Positions 17,437 to 26,744 are shown, numbered from the stretch's first letter. The stretch is DNA of 64,000 bases from Sphingobium chlorophenolicum (GCF_000722875.1 NZ_JFHR01000003.1:62001-126000), one strand, 5' to 3'. Translations and numbers: made by a program. The notes: generated by a model not told the origin, from the sequence alone.

Positions 17437-18072
17437 ATGACGGACCACGCACTCGACCCTCGCGCGGCCAGCCCGACCTGGCACCTTGCCGAGCAGGAGG
17501 ACCATGATCACGGCGGAGGCGGCGCCACGATCCTGGGCTTCTGGATCTACCTGATGAGCGATGCGCTCATCTTCGCCTCGCTGTTCGCGATGTTCGGCGT
17601 GGTGAGCACCAGCTATGCCGGCGGTCCGATCCCGCGCGAGATCTTCGACCTTAAGCTCGTCGCGCTCAACACCGCGCTGCTGCTTGCCTCCTCCATCACC
17701 TTCGGCGAAGCCATGCCGCACATGGAGGCCGGCCGGGTCGGGCAGACCCGGGCGTGGCTGGCGATCACGGGGCTGCTCGGCCTCGCCTTCCTCGGCATCG
17801 AGCTTTACGAGTTCGGGCAGCTGATCGCCGAAGGCGCGAGCCCGCAGCGCAGCGCCTTCCTATCGGCCTTCTTCACGCTGGTGGGCACGCACGGCGCCCA
17901 CGTCGCGGTAGGCCTGATCTGGCTCACAGTCATGCTGATCCAGCTCGGGCAGCACGGCCTGTCGCTGCCGATGAAGCGGCGGCTGATCTGCCTGTCGATG
18001 TTCTGGCACTTCCTGGACATCATCTGGATCGGCGTTTTCACCTTCGTGTACCTGTATGGAGTGATCCGTTGA
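17437..18072 (+). CDS. cyoC: Cytochrome bo3 ubiquinol oxidase subunit III
   Basis: A 211-residue protein with five membrane helices and the subunit III motifs GFWIYLMSDALIFASLFA, THGAHVAVGLIWL and SMFWHFLDIIWIGVFTFVYL. The His-rich N-terminus (EQEDHDHGGG) is exposed. The ATG is one base after the cyoB TGA, so the genes are coupled. Subunit III stabilises the oxidase and proton uptake. Confidence 0.95.
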   Translation: MTDHALDPRAASPTWHLAEQEDHDHGGGGATILGFWIYLMSDALIFASLFAMFGVVSTSYAGGPIPREIFDLKLVALNTALLLASSITFGEAMPHMEAGRVGQTRAWLAITGLLGLAFLGIELYEFGQLIAEGASPQRSAFLSAFFTLVGTHGAHVAVGLIWLTVMLIQLGQHGLSLPMKRRLICLSMFWHFLDIIWIGVFTFVYLYGVIR

Positions 18073-18449
18073 GCACCGAACCCTACGATCACGCGCTCCA
18101 CGCGCACGGCGACACGATGGGTCACGGCAGCCGCCGCGGCCACCGGATCGGCTCGCTGCTGGCGATCATCCTCACGGTCGTGCCCTTCTGGCTTGTCATG
18201 TCGCAGCAGGGGCCCGCGCCGGGCTGGACCGCCGCGGTGATCTTCGCGCTCGCGCTGGTGCAGATCGTCGTCCATGTCGTCTGCTTCCTGCACCTGGACA
18301 CCCGCTCCGAGGGCGGTTGGACGCTGCTGGCGTTCCTGTTCACCGCGGTCATCGTGGTGCTGACGATCGGTGGGTCGGTGTGGGTCATGTTCCACCTTAA
18401 CACCAACATGATGCCGATGCCCGGCGGCATGACCGGCCCGGTTCGCTGA
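18069..18449 (+). CDS. cyoD: Cytochrome bo3 ubiquinol oxidase subunit IV
   Basis: A 126-residue protein with three membrane helices (IGSLLAIILTVVPFWLV, VIFALALVQIVVHVVCFLHL, LLAFLFTAVIVVLTIGG), the CyoD pattern including VHVVCFLHLD. I chose the TTG that overlaps the cyoC stop as TTGA, with GGAG 7 bases upstream; the next ATG would remove 15 residues of a soluble His-rich tail. It is needed for assembly of the copper B centre. Confidence 0.9.
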   Translation: MSTEPYDHALHAHGDTMGHGSRRGHRIGSLLAIILTVVPFWLVMSQQGPAPGWTAAVIFALALVQIVVHVVCFLHLDTRSEGGWTLLAFLFTAVIVVLTIGGSVWVMFHLNTNMMPMPGGMTGPVR

Positions 18450-18462
18450 AGCGAGATTGGTG

Positions 18463-19182
18463 ATGGGGCGGTCGCGTCCGGGTAGGCGCAAGCGCACCGC
18501 CCTCACGGTCCTGGCCGTGTTCGGTATCGTCCTCTTCAGCGCGCTCGGCATCTGGCAGGTCGAGCGCCGAAGCTGGAAGCTGGCGCTGATCGAAGCGGTG
18601 GACGCGCGCGTGCAGGCATCGCCCGTGTCTGCGCCGCCTCCGGCCGTTTGGCCATCGATCGAACGTGAGCGCCACGCCTATCTGCACGTCGTCGCGCGCG
18701 GTCGCTTCCTCCACGACCGCGAGACGCTGGTGCGGGCGGTGACGGACCTGGGCACGGGCTTCTGGGTGCTCACGCCGCTAGGCACCGACACCGGCTTCGT
18801 CGTGCTCGTCAACCGGGGCTATGTCCCCCCGGAGCGTGCGGTGCAGGCCACCCGGGCTCGCAACCTCCCGGCGCACGCGACCGTCACGGGTCTGCTCAGG
18901 ACGTCGGAGCCTGGTGGTGCCTTTCTCCGCCGCAATGATCCCGTGGCAGATCGCTGGTTCTCCCGCGATGTCCAGGCGATCGCGGCTGCGCGCCAGCTCG
19001 TTCGCGTGGCGCCATACTTTATCGATGCCGACGCCGATGCCCGGCCGAAGCACGCTTGGCCGCGCGCCGGGCTTACCGTCATCCGCTTCCAGAACAATCA
19101 CCTCGTCTATGCGCTGACCTGGTTCGGACTTGCCGGCCTGTGCCTCGTCGCCTTGGTGATCGTACGACGGACCCGCGCCTGA
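18463..19182 (+). CDS. SURF1 family oxidase assembly protein
   Basis: A protein of about 239 residues with an N-terminal helix carrying the SURF1 signature [18 protein letters not shown], a periplasmic domain with [18 protein letters not shown], and a C-terminal helix ([20 protein letters not shown]). SURF1 helps insert heme into heme-copper oxidases, and in alphaproteobacteria it often closes the cyo operon, as here. GTG (18460) and TTG (18457) are directly before the ATG chosen. 13 bases separate it from cyoD. Confidence 0.9.
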   Translation: MGRSRPGRRKRTALTVLAVFGIVLFSALGIWQVERRSWKLALIEAVDARVQASPVSAPPPAVWPSIERERHAYLHVVARGRFLHDRETLVRAVTDLGTGFWVLTPLGTDTGFVVLVNRGYVPPERAVQATRARNLPAHATVTGLLRTSEPGGAFLRRNDPVADRWFSRDVQAIAAARQLVRVAPYFIDADADARPKHAWPRAGLTVIRFQNNHLVYALTWFGLAGLCLVALVIVRRTRA

Positions 19183-19289
19183 GATCGGCGACCAAGGGGC
19201 GGGTCAGCCGGTTCGCCGCCTCCGTAACATCCCCAATGCCGCGCCATCTCTGTTTGGGCGAGATACTTCGCGCACAACGGAGATCGACG

Positions 19290-20360
19290 ATGGACAAGAC
19301 GATGAGGGCCGCGGTCGTGCGCGGATTCGGCGAGCCGCTGGTGATTGAGGAAGTGGCCGTCCCCCGCCCCGGCCCCGGGCAGATTCTGGTGCAGGTCGCG
19401 GCCTGCGGAGTCTGTCACACCGATCTCCACGCTGCCGATGGCGATTGGCCGGTCAAGCCGGCGCCGCCGTTCATCCCGGGTCACGAGGGTGTCGGAACCG
19501 TCGTCGGCACCGGGTCCGGCGTCATCCACGTCAAGGAGGGCGATCGCGTCGGCGTGCCCTGGCTGTACTCCGCATGCGGCCACTGCCCGCATTGCCTGGG
19601 CGGCTGGGAAACGCTGTGCGAGAGCCAGCAGAACACCGGCTACTCGGTCAACGGCAGCTTCGCCGACTACGTGGTCGCCGATGCCGGCTATGTCGGGCAC
19701 CTCCCCGATCGGGTGAGCTTCGCCGAGATTGCGCCGGTGCTATGCGCCGGCGTCACGGTCTACAAGGGACTGAAGGTCACCGACACCAAGCCGGGGGACT
19801 GGATGGTCGTGTCCGGCATCGGCGGCCTGGGCCATATGGCGGTCCAATATGCGGTCGCGATGGGCCTGCACGTGATCGCGGTCGATGTGGACGATGCCAA
19901 GCTGCGGCTGGCCGAACGGCTCGGGGCCGCGCTGACCGTGAACGCGGCTACCAGCGACCCGGTCGCCTTCGTCAAGCGGGCGATCGGCGGCGCGCATGGC
20001 GTGCTCGTAACCGCGGTCTCTACCACCGCCTTCGCACAGGGGCTTGGGATGGTGCGTCGGGGCGGGACCATGTCGCTGACCGGCCTGCCACCGGGCGACT
20101 TCCCGCTGTCGATCTTCGACACGGTGCTGAACGGCATCACCGTGCGCGGCTCCATCGTGGGAACCCGCCTCGACCTGCAGGAAGCGCTCGACTTCGCTGC
20201 ACTCGGCAAGGTCCGCGCGACGGTCGAAACAGCGCCGTTGGAGCGCATCAACGACGTTTTCGATCGCATGCGGACAGGGTCGATCGAAGGACGCGTGGTG
20301 CTGGACATCAATGCCCAGGCGGCACCGCTGCAAGAGACCGACCTGGCGACCGCCGCCTGA
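19290..20360 (+). CDS. Zinc-dependent alcohol dehydrogenase
   Basis: A 356-residue medium-chain dehydrogenase. Catalytic zinc ligands are in CGVCHTDLH and GHEGVG; the structural zinc site is [15 protein letters not shown]; the NAD site is [13 protein letters not shown]. It resembles AdhA/AdhP of Zymomonas and other sphingomonads and should interconvert ethanol-like alcohols and aldehydes with NAD(H). The tail beyond residue 340 is longer than usual. The ATG has ACGGAG 6 bases upstream. Placement beside a low-oxygen regulon suggests fermentative redox disposal. Confidence 0.9.
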   Translation: MDKTMRAAVVRGFGEPLVIEEVAVPRPGPGQILVQVAACGVCHTDLHAADGDWPVKPAPPFIPGHEGVGTVVGTGSGVIHVKEGDRVGVPWLYSACGHCPHCLGGWETLCESQQNTGYSVNGSFADYVVADAGYVGHLPDRVSFAEIAPVLCAGVTVYKGLKVTDTKPGDWMVVSGIGGLGHMAVQYAVAMGLHVIAVDVDDAKLRLAERLGAALTVNAATSDPVAFVKRAIGGAHGVLVTAVSTTAFAQGLGMVRRGGTMSLTGLPPGDFPLSIFDTVLNGITVRGSIVGTRLDLQEALDFAALGKVRATVETAPLERINDVFDRMRTGSIEGRVVLDINAQAAPLQETDLATAA

Positions 20361-20376
20361 CCTGGGGAGAAAGCCG

Positions 20377-21204
20377 ATGATCAAGGACATCTTGGCCATC
20401 GTCGATGACGGCGATCACGCACAAACCTTCCTGAAGACGGTTGCCGAGCTCGCGGCGGCTCGTGAAGCGACGCTGGAGGTCGCCGCGCTCACGCCCGCTC
20501 CGACAGCCTCGCCAGGGACCGCGCCGTTCGGAACGCTATACGTTCCTGAGTGGGTGTTGATGGGCGACGATCAGGCCAATGTCGAACGGGTGCGCGCTCA
20601 TCTCGCCGCCGCCGGGTCATCGGCCGAGATCTTCGGCCTGCATGACGACATCGGCTGGCTTGCCGGCAATCTCAAACGAAGGCGGCAGGTGGCCGACCTG
20701 ATCGCGATCGGCGCGCGCGAGACCTGGGCGAACCCGTGGCTGCGCAGACGCGTCGCAGAGACGCTCATCCGGGCCAGCGGAACCCCGCTGCTGATCCTGC
20801 CTGAAGAGCAGACGCTCAAACCTGTCCGTCGCGCAGTGCTCGGGTGGAAGGCCGGACCTGAGGCAACCCGTGCCATGCACACGCTGGTGCAGTTGGCTGA
20901 CCCGGGCGCGCTGATCGATGTCGTGACGGTCGGCACGTCCCTGCACGCTTGCGAGGGCGAGCAGGAGGCGCACGCCGAAGTCAAACGACACCTGCTCCGG
21001 CACGGTTTCGACGCTCAGGGGCACTGGGTCGTCAACGACGACAAGAGCGAGGCGGAGACGCTGACTCTCTATGCGCAAGAAATCGGTGCCGATCTGATCG
21101 CGATCGGCGGGTTCGCTCATTCCCGCATCCGCGAGATCCTGCTCGGTGGGGTCACCGGCGACCTGCTCGAGCGCACCGAGACGCCGCTCGTGGTTGTTGG
21201 TTAG
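20377..21204 (+). CDS. Universal stress protein, tandem Usp
   Basis: A 275-residue protein with two Usp-like halves. The second ends with LIAIGGFAHSRIREILLGGVTGDLLE, the family's ATP-binding loop; the first has LIAIGARETWANPWLRRRVAETL in the same place but without the GxxG-S/T pattern. The ATG follows a GGGGAGA ribosome site, 16 bases after the dehydrogenase stop, so the two are one operon. It is a paralogue of the stress protein at 7412-8221. Confidence 0.86.
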   Translation: MIKDILAIVDDGDHAQTFLKTVAELAAAREATLEVAALTPAPTASPGTAPFGTLYVPEWVLMGDDQANVERVRAHLAAAGSSAEIFGLHDDIGWLAGNLKRRRQVADLIAIGARETWANPWLRRRVAETLIRASGTPLLILPEEQTLKPVRRAVLGWKAGPEATRAMHTLVQLADPGALIDVVTVGTSLHACEGEQEAHAEVKRHLLRHGFDAQGHWVVNDDKSEAETLTLYAQEIGADLIAIGGFAHSRIREILLGGVTGDLLERTETPLVVVG

Positions 21205-21269
21205 AGACACTTCCTCGCGTCGACAATGAGGCACAAACTGGCGCGACGACGTCTTCGCCCGAGGCGCGA

Positions 21270-21283
21270 TTAACATTCGTTAA
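21270..21283. promoter_or_regulatory. TTAAC-N4-GTTAA palindrome in old cyclase promoter
   Basis: TTAAC-ATTC-GTTAA, a perfect palindrome in an AT-richer stretch, 24 bases before the ATG that was the cyclase start before the IS3 insertion. It resembles a CtrA-type TTAA-N7-TTAA site with a spacer one base short. The binding protein is unknown. Confidence 0.35.
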
Positions 21284-21329
21284 GCACTTTATCCTAACAC
21301 TCTCGCATGCCTGACGTGACCCCCGGCTT

Positions 21330-21688
21330 TCATCCAGCCGGGACCAGAGACCGGCGATTGTTGTGGTGCACGGGCGCACCCGAAGCAACGGCCTGGACGC
21401 GTCCAGGCCGTTGCTTCTCGATCTCGGCGGCGAAGGCCGCTGGGGTGGCGTAGCCGAGCGACGAGTGCGGCCGCTCGGTGTTGTAGTCGTCGGCCCATGC
21501 CCGGACCACGGCGCGGGCATGGGCGAGGCTGAGGAACAGGGTCTCGTTGAGCAACTCGTCGCGCATGCGGCCGTTGAAGCTCTCGACATAGCCGTTCTGC
21601 ATGGGGCGGCCCGGCGCGATGTAGTGCCACTCGACCTTTGCCTCGCCCGACCAGACCAGCACCGCGTTCGAGGTCAGCTCGGTGCCGT
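21330..21688 (-). pseudogene. IS3 OrfB, C-terminal fragment
   Basis: The last ~119 codons of the IS3 transposase: [14 protein letters not shown], then the catalytic end of the DDE core with [18 protein letters not shown] (the E) and [14 protein letters not shown]. The first intact residues after the inner insertion are GTELTS, which join directly to SDN at 23354-23362 in the other fragment. Stop TGA at 21330. Confidence 0.9.
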
Positions 21689-21725
21689 AGCACATTGGGA
21701 AGCGCTGGTTCGGGGGCCGCTATGG

Positions 21726-21773
21726 CCCTGATGAAGGCAAGGCCGCGAAGCGGCCGCAGGCTTCATCAGGGCA
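21726..21773 (+). repeat. Nested hairpin in the IS110 left end
   Basis: Outer arms CCCTGATGAAG and CTTCATCAGGG enclose inner arms GGCCGC and GCGGCC with a GAA loop. A second hairpin, GTTGTC-GA-GACAAC, lies at 21806-21819 just before the GGAGG ribosome site of the transposase. Such structured ends are expected in IS110-type elements and may take part in RNA guidance or in keeping transposase expression low. Confidence 0.7.
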
Positions 21774-21840
21774 AGCCATGGTCGGTCAGCAGGTATCTAA
21801 AGTGAGGTTGTCGAGACAACACTTTGGAGGCCGACCGACC

Positions 21841-23112
21841 ATGACCAAGCTCACCTCTACGCCTGCCGGCGCCGTGCTGGTAGCCATCGATATGTCCAAG
21901 AACCGGCAGGAGGTCCTTATCGAGCGACCGGAAGGCGGCCGGCGCCGGCGGATGACCGTCATGGCGACCAAGGAGGACTATGACGGCTTCGTCGAGCAGC
22001 TCGCTGCCATCGGTCGTCCCATCATCGTCGGGTTCGAGGCGACGGGTAATTACCATCGCACGCTGGCGCACCGGCTGCTGACGGCGGGGTTTGAGCTGCG
22101 CCTCATCTCGTCGGTCGCGCTCGCCCGAACACGCGAGGCGTTGCACAATGGCTGGGACAAGAACGACCCCAAGGACGCGCAGGTCATCCTCCACATGCTG
22201 CGGATCGGTGCGACGCAGCGCTATGTGGACCCGCTCGCCGCGGGCATCAATGACCTGCAGGAACTCTCGAAGACCCACGAGACGATCTCCAGGATGAAGA
22301 CGCAGACCTGGCACCGGATCCTGACCCACTATCTGCCGCTGTACTTCCCCGAGATCGCCCGCTTCGCAGGTAACAGCCGGTCCGACTGGTTTCTCGCGCT
22401 CATCGAGCGGTTTCCGACGCCGGCCACCATCACGGCACTGGACCGCGAGGCGTTCTCGGCCGCGGCGTGGCCGCTCATCGGCCGCAAGGTCTCCAAGGCA
22501 CGCCTCATCAACGACATCTACGAGACGGCGTTCGCCTCGACGGCACTGCCGGTGCCGGAGGACTCCGCCGCCGTCACCATGTTCCGCATGGTCATTGCAC
22601 AGGGCCGCAGCCTCATCCACCAGCGCGACGAGATCGAGCGGCTGGCTCATGCGCGGCTCGCCGATGACGTCGACTACCAGCTGCTGCGCAACATTCCGGG
22701 CATCGGTCCGATCAATGCGCTGACCATCCTGGCCGAGGCCGGTGATCTGCGCCGCTTCAACCATCATCGCCAGTTCCTGAAGTTTTGCGGCCTCGATCTC
22801 GCGACCTGCCAGTCGGGCACGTTCCGCGGCCGCACCAGGCTGTCCAAATACGGCAACGCGCGCCTGCGCCGCACCTTCTGGATGGCTGCCCAGGTCGCCG
22901 CGCGTCAGCGCGACAACAGCTTCCGCGACAAGCTCGGACGATACATTGCCGGGCACGCGGACGATGCCGACCGTCGCCGCAAGGCGATGACGGCGCTCAC
23001 CGCCAAGATGGCGCGCGTGGCTCACGCCGTCATCAAGACGGGAACAGAGTACCGGCCGTTCCTCGAACGGTCGGATGCCAGGTGGAAGGACCCCTCTCTG
23101 CAAGTGCCGTGA
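21841..23112 (+). CDS. IS110-family DEDD transposase
   Basis: A 423-residue recombinase. The N-terminal RuvC-like DEDD domain shows VAIDMSKNRQ (first D), VGFEATGNYH (E) and WDKNDPKDAQ (D). The C-terminal Transposase_20 domain shows NIPGIGPINALTILAEAG and CGLDLATCQSGTFRG with the candidate nucleophilic serine. GGAGG lies 10 bases before the ATG. Members of this family use a structured RNA from the element's own ends to choose targets. Confidence 0.93.
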   Translation: MTKLTSTPAGAVLVAIDMSKNRQEVLIERPEGGRRRRMTVMATKEDYDGFVEQLAAIGRPIIVGFEATGNYHRTLAHRLLTAGFELRLISSVALARTREALHNGWDKNDPKDAQVILHMLRIGATQRYVDPLAAGINDLQELSKTHETISRMKTQTWHRILTHYLPLYFPEIARFAGNSRSDWFLALIERFPTPATITALDREAFSAAAWPLIGRKVSKARLINDIYETAFASTALPVPEDSAAVTMFRMVIAQGRSLIHQRDEIERLAHARLADDVDYQLLRNIPGIGPINALTILAEAGDLRRFNHHRQFLKFCGLDLATCQSGTFRGRTRLSKYGNARLRRTFWMAAQVAARQRDNSFRDKLGRYIAGHADDADRRRKAMTALTAKMARVAHAVIKTGTEYRPFLERSDARWKDPSLQVP

Positions 23113-23351
23113 GGGCGCTCCTCGAGCGACCCTGTAGATAATGTTCGGGCCTTCCACCTGGGTGCGTATCTCGTTTTAAGGATGGTGAGGACCACGGTCG
23201 CCCCGGCGCCGCTGGATCCTGCGTTTGCTATGGCAGGGAGCGATCCCGTTGACGGTGGGAGCCATCTGGCTCAGATTGCATGCCGCGCCGATGGTTGTCG
23301 GCGCATCGATATCTGCTGGCCAAAACCCGCCGCTGCTTCCCGACATAGGAC
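23113..23351 (+). ncRNA. Candidate bridge-RNA region of the IS110-family element
   Basis: 239 non-coding bases between the transposase stop and the right junction. From what is known, IS1111-type elements encode their bridge RNA downstream of the transposase, and this is the only long non-coding segment there. Candidate stems can be seen, but I could not place the target- and donor-binding loops with confidence. The assignment is by position and family only. Confidence 0.35.
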
Positions 23352-23918
23352 GTTATCGCTGACGATCATGCCTGGCCGACCACGCTCGGCGACCAGGTCG
23401 ACCAGTTCGCGCACGACCCGCTTGCCGGAGATCGAGGTGTCCACCACCGCACGCAGGCATTCGCGCGTGACGTCGTCGACGATGTTGAGCACGCGGAACC
23501 GCCGGCCGGTGGCAAGCTGGTCATGCACGAAGTCCAGGCTCCAGCGCTGGTTGGGGAGCGCCAGCACCGGCCCAGGCGCCCGCGCGCCCACGGCGCGCCT
23601 TCGTCCCTTCCTGCGCCTGACCGTCAGCCCCTCCTCACGGTAGAGCCGCTGTGTCTTCTTGCGGTTGATGGTCACGCCATCGCGCCGCAGCAGGATGTGC
23701 AACCGCCGGTAGCCGAACCGGCGCCGCTGGCCGGCCAGATCGCGCAGCCGCGCCCGCAGGCCCTCGTCGCCCTCGCGACACGAGCGGTAGCGCATGCTCG
23801 TCCGGTCGGCCCCGATCACGGCGCAGGCGCGCCGCTCGCTCATCCCGAACCCAGCCTGCAACCGCGCGACCGCCTCCCGCTTGGCGGCCACGCTCACCAC
23901 TTTTTTGCCAGCAGGTCT
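23352..23918 (-). pseudogene. IS3 OrfB, N-terminal fragment
   Basis: N-terminal part of the IS3 transposase, from KKVVSVAAKREAV through the helix-turn-helix-like GFGMSERRACAVIG and the first catalytic D region (NQRWSLDFVHDQL) to GRPGMIVSDN, the second D. It then runs into foreign DNA at the IS110 junction. It lies one frame behind orfA and would be reached by slippage at the AAAAAAG run at 23900-23906, the usual IS3 mechanism. Confidence 0.9.
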
Positions 23919-24169
23919 TTCAACCCCGCATTGTCCAGCATGGCGTCGGCCAGCAGCCGCTTGAGCCTGCCGTTCTCGTCCTCCAGCGCTCGTAGCCGCT
24001 TCGCCTCGGACACCTCCAGGCCGCCATACTTGGCCTTCCAGGCGTAGTAGGTCGCGCTCGACATGCCGTGCTTGCGGCACAGCTCCGTCACCACCGCGCC
24101 CGCCTCGGCCTCCTTCAGAATGCCGATGATCTGCTCGTCCGAAAACTGCTTCCGCTTCATTCCGTCCAT
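23894..24169 (-). CDS. IS3 OrfA transposase subunit
   Basis: A 91-residue protein: helix-turn-helix (KRKQFSDEQIIGILKEAE and SSATYYAWKAKYGG) followed by a leucine-zipper-like stretch (LRALEDENGRLKRLLADAML). It binds the element's inverted repeats. Intact, but its partner OrfB is broken. A6G slippery site near its end for fusion to OrfB. Confidence 0.92.
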   Translation of the reverse strand: MDGMKRKQFSDEQIIGILKEAEAGAVVTELCRKHGMSSATYYAWKAKYGGLEVSEAKRLRALEDENGRLKRLLADAMLDNAGLKDLLAKKW

Positions 24170-24224
24170 CCCTTCGATGGGCCGGTTTCTAGTTCCACCT
24201 GGAGGAAAAAACGGGGGTCACGTC

Positions 24225-26012
24225 ATGCCGAACGTGACCCTCTTGCAAATACTGAGGAAGGAGCTTGCGCAAGCGTCACTTCTCGCCATCGCCTATTTCA
24301 TCGCAGCCTATGTAGCTGTCACCTACACGCGCGTGGGAGGCGGCGTTGCCCTTCTATGGTTCGCCACGCCGTTGCTGGCGGTCGATCTCCGTTATCGTCC
24401 GGAGCGCTCCTGGACGCTGAGGCTGGTGGGCTGTGCAATCGCAAGCGCCCTCGCGACCACCATCCACGGACTTGGCTTGCAGGTGGCCCTTCCATTCGCC
24501 CTGCTCGGCGTTGCGGAAGGGGCTGCGATCGCCTGGCTCATGCGGCGGGTCGAGCCGACGCCTCGTCACCTCACGTCCCTGCGCGAACTCGGCCTTTTGC
24601 TCCTGGTCGCTGGGCTCGCGGTCCCGGCCGCGACCGCGCTACCGGCAGGTCTTCTTGCGCATGGGGCCGCAGACCTTCCTGTTTGGCGCAACGCGTTCAA
24701 CTGGTTCGTCGCCCATTCGCTGGGCACACTGACGGTCATGCCGATCGTCAAGCTGGTAATCGGCGGGGACGTCACGGCGTGGAGCAAGGCAGTGCGCCGG
24801 AGAGAGCTTTATGAGCTCGCGGCCCTAACCACGCTGCACGTCACGGTTGCGGTGCTCGTCTTCGCTCAGACGCAGCTGCCGCTCCTGTTCGTGCCGCTGC
24901 TTCCGTTGATGCTGATGGTCTTCCGGTTCGGCCGATTAGGCGCCGCCTTGGCGCTACTATTGCTGACGATCATCGGCTCGGTATGCACTGCTCGCGGGCT
25001 GGGACCTGTTGCGATGCCGGAGCTGAGTGCGGGCGGCAGAATCCAGCTTATCGAACTCTACCTTGCCGTCGCGACGCTGATGGCGCTTCCCGCGGCGACG
25101 GAGCTGAAGCGGCGGAAGATCCTTTTTTCGGAGGTGCAGGAGCAAGCCGCCCTTCACAAAATCATTACCGACCGCAGTGGCGACATCATCATGGCGGTCA
25201 CTGCAGACGGCCGGATCAGCTTCGTATCTCCATCGCTGATGAAGATCGCCGGCTTTGCGCCCGAAGCAGTAGTCGGCAAACTTGCGCGTGAGATCGTCTC
25301 TCCTGAGGACGTGGAGCAGATCGTCGACGCGCACCGGCGCGCTATGCTTTCGCCGGACCAGACCATCATTTTCGAGTTCCGGGCGATGAAGGCGTCGGGA
25401 GAGATGGCATGGTTCGAAAGCCATGCCTGCGCCATTTCGGACGAGCATGGCCAGGCGAGCGGAACCGTGAACGTGGTGCGGGAGGTCTCGCGCCGCAAGG
25501 CGGTCGAGCTCGACCTCGCCCGCGCCGCTGCGACAGACGCGCTAACCGGTCTTCCAAATCGCCGTGGCCTAGAGATCGCTAGGGAGCGGCTCGCGCAGGC
25601 AGGCAAACCTGGGCAGCAGTTCCTCGCCCTCTTCGACATAGATCGCTTCAAGGCGGTGAACGACACGTTCGGTCACGCCTCGGGCGATGATGTACTTCGA
25701 ACCTTCGCCTCTGTGCTCACAGCGAATACCCGCGGCACGGATGCAGTCGCACGCCTTGGTGGGGAAGAGTTCGCTGTGCTCTACTTAGATGTGAGGCTGG
25801 CCGAGGCACGCGCCGCGTGCGAACGTATTAGACTGCAGTTCGCCGCCGAGCGGCTCGCCCTGCCGGATGGCAGGCAGGTGGCCGCGACCGTAAGTGTCGG
25901 TCTCGCTCCGATCCCGGACGACGGTGATTTGGAAGGCGCGCTCATTGCAGCGGATCAGGCACTGTACCGTTCCAAGAATGCCGGAAGGAACATGCTTTCG
26001 TTAGCGGCTTGA
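24225..26012 (+). CDS. MASE1-PAS-GGDEF diguanylate cyclase
   Basis: A 595-residue membrane protein. Residues 1-290 hold about eight hydrophobic segments of MASE1 type (RVGGGVALLWFATPLLAVDL). A PAS domain follows (ITDRSGDIIMAVTADGRISF), then the GGDEF domain with intact active site RLGGEEFAVLYLD and the substrate asparagine region DIDRFKAVNDTFGHASGD. No RxxD inhibitory site is obvious before GGEEF. It should make cyclic di-GMP. The first A of its ATG is the last base of the IS3 element, so its own promoter is now 2.9 kb away; GGGGG in the IS end may act as ribosome site. Confidence 0.88.
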   Translation: MPNVTLLQILRKELAQASLLAIAYFIAAYVAVTYTRVGGGVALLWFATPLLAVDLRYRPERSWTLRLVGCAIASALATTIHGLGLQVALPFALLGVAEGAAIAWLMRRVEPTPRHLTSLRELGLLLLVAGLAVPAATALPAGLLAHGAADLPVWRNAFNWFVAHSLGTLTVMPIVKLVIGGDVTAWSKAVRRRELYELAALTTLHVTVAVLVFAQTQLPLLFVPLLPLMLMVFRFGRLGAALALLLLTIIGSVCTARGLGPVAMPELSAGGRIQLIELYLAVATLMALPAATELKRRKILFSEVQEQAALHKIITDRSGDIIMAVTADGRISFVSPSLMKIAGFAPEAVVGKLAREIVSPEDVEQIVDAHRRAMLSPDQTIIFEFRAMKASGEMAWFESHACAISDEHGQASGTVNVVREVSRRKAVELDLARAAATDALTGLPNRRGLEIARERLAQAGKPGQQFLALFDIDRFKAVNDTFGHASGDDVLRTFASVLTANTRGTDAVARLGGEEFAVLYLDVRLAEARAACERIRLQFAAERLALPDGRQVAATVSVGLAPIPDDGDLEGALIAADQALYRSKNAGRNMLSLAA

Positions 26013-26036
26013 ATCGCGTGGCATCCAACGCCGACC

Positions 26037-26744
26037 TCACCCAGATTCAAAGCGCACCGATAAATCACCTCCGCCAGTTTCCGCAGACCGAGGCTCGGCA
26101 TGAGCTTTTCCTGAGCCCGTCCGTGCCCGATGCAGCGCCGTAACGCGCTTCACCTGCGCTATGCTGCATCCCGCCAGCTCGGCCGTGCGCGCGATGCTCA
26201 TCCCTGTCTCCCGCAGCCCAACAATGCGCCTGTGCAAGGCGATATCCGGCTTACGGCCGTTGTACCGCCCTGCTCGCTTGGCGAGCTCGATGCCCTCTCG
26301 CTGGCGCTCGCGCCGGGTCTCATAGTCGTCTCGTGCGGTCTGAAGCGCGACGCGCAGCAGCATGTCCTGCACCGCTTCGAGCACGATGCGCGCGACACCG
26401 GCGCTGTCAGCGACAAGCTCGGACAGATCGACGATGCCTGGCACGGCTAGCCGCGCGCCCTTCGCCCGGATCGTCGCCACCAGCAGTTCGGCTTCGGGTA
26501 ATGGCAGACGGCTGATCCGGTCGATCTTCTCCGCAACCACCACCTCGCCCGGCTGCAGGTCAGCAACCATGCGTAAGAGCTCTGGCCGATCAGGCCGCGC
26601 GCCCGACGCCTTCTCGCGGTAAACCGCCGCGACGTAATAGCCTGCTGCGCGCGCACCGGTGACAATTGCTTCCTGCCGGGTCAGGTCCTGCTCGTCGGTG
26701 CTTACGCGCAGGTACACGCGCGCAGCGCGGATCGGGTTCGTCAT
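26037..26744 (-). CDS. Serine recombinase (resolvase/invertase family)
   Basis: A 235-residue recombinase with nucleophile Ser15 in VYLRVSTDEQDLTRQ, the conserved VVAEKIDRISR and a C-terminal helix-turn-helix (MSIARTAELAGCSIAQVKRV). The ATG at 26744 has CGGAG 6 bases upstream; the longer frame to 26858 lacks a ribosome site. It resembles small DNA invertases and resolvases. It stands at the edge of the defence island and faces the cyclase gene tail to tail, 24 bases apart. A crossover site could lie in the 250 bases upstream, but I could not define one. Confidence 0.88.
   Translation of the reverse strand: MTNPIRAARVYLRVSTDEQDLTRQEAIVTGARAAGYYVAAVYREKASGARPDRPELLRMVADLQPGEVVVAEKIDRISRLPLPEAELLVATIRAKGARLAVPGIVDLSELVADSAGVARIVLEAVQDMLLRVALQTARDDYETRRERQREGIELAKRAGRYNGRKPDIALHRRIVGLRETGMSIARTAELAGCSIAQVKRVTALHRARTGSGKAHAEPRSAETGGGDLSVRFESG

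Larger units (their letters stand above)
21687..23353 (+). mobile_element. IS110/IS1111-family element inside IS3 OrfB
   Basis: About 1.67 kb. The IS3 reading resumes cleanly when 21689-23351 is removed; GT is present at both junctions, so the exact ends are ambiguous by 2 bases and there is no longer target duplication. GGGAAGC at 21697-21703 and its complement at 23335-23341 form subterminal inverted repeats about 10 bases from each end, typical of the IS1111 subgroup. It encodes one transposase, with 152 bases before it and 239 after it. Confidence 0.85.
21312..24225 (-). mobile_element. IS3-family element, interrupted by an IS110-family element
   Basis: Outer ends are perfect inverted repeats: TGACGTGACCCCCG at 21312-21325 and its complement at 24212-24225, with partial pairing for another 13 bases. 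The bases TGCC occur just outside both ends (21308-21311 and 24226-24229), a 4-bp target duplication. Without the inner insertion the element is about 1.25 kb, normal for IS3. It encodes OrfA and a frameshifted OrfB on the minus strand; OrfB is broken, so the element should not move on its own. Its right end touches the ATG of the cyclase gene. Confidence 0.9.

Noticed and set aside
21766..23157. 463-codon open frame opposite the IS110 transposase
   Set aside because: It mirrors the transposase codons of the other strand, has no family motif and high-GC DNA commonly gives such antisense frames.
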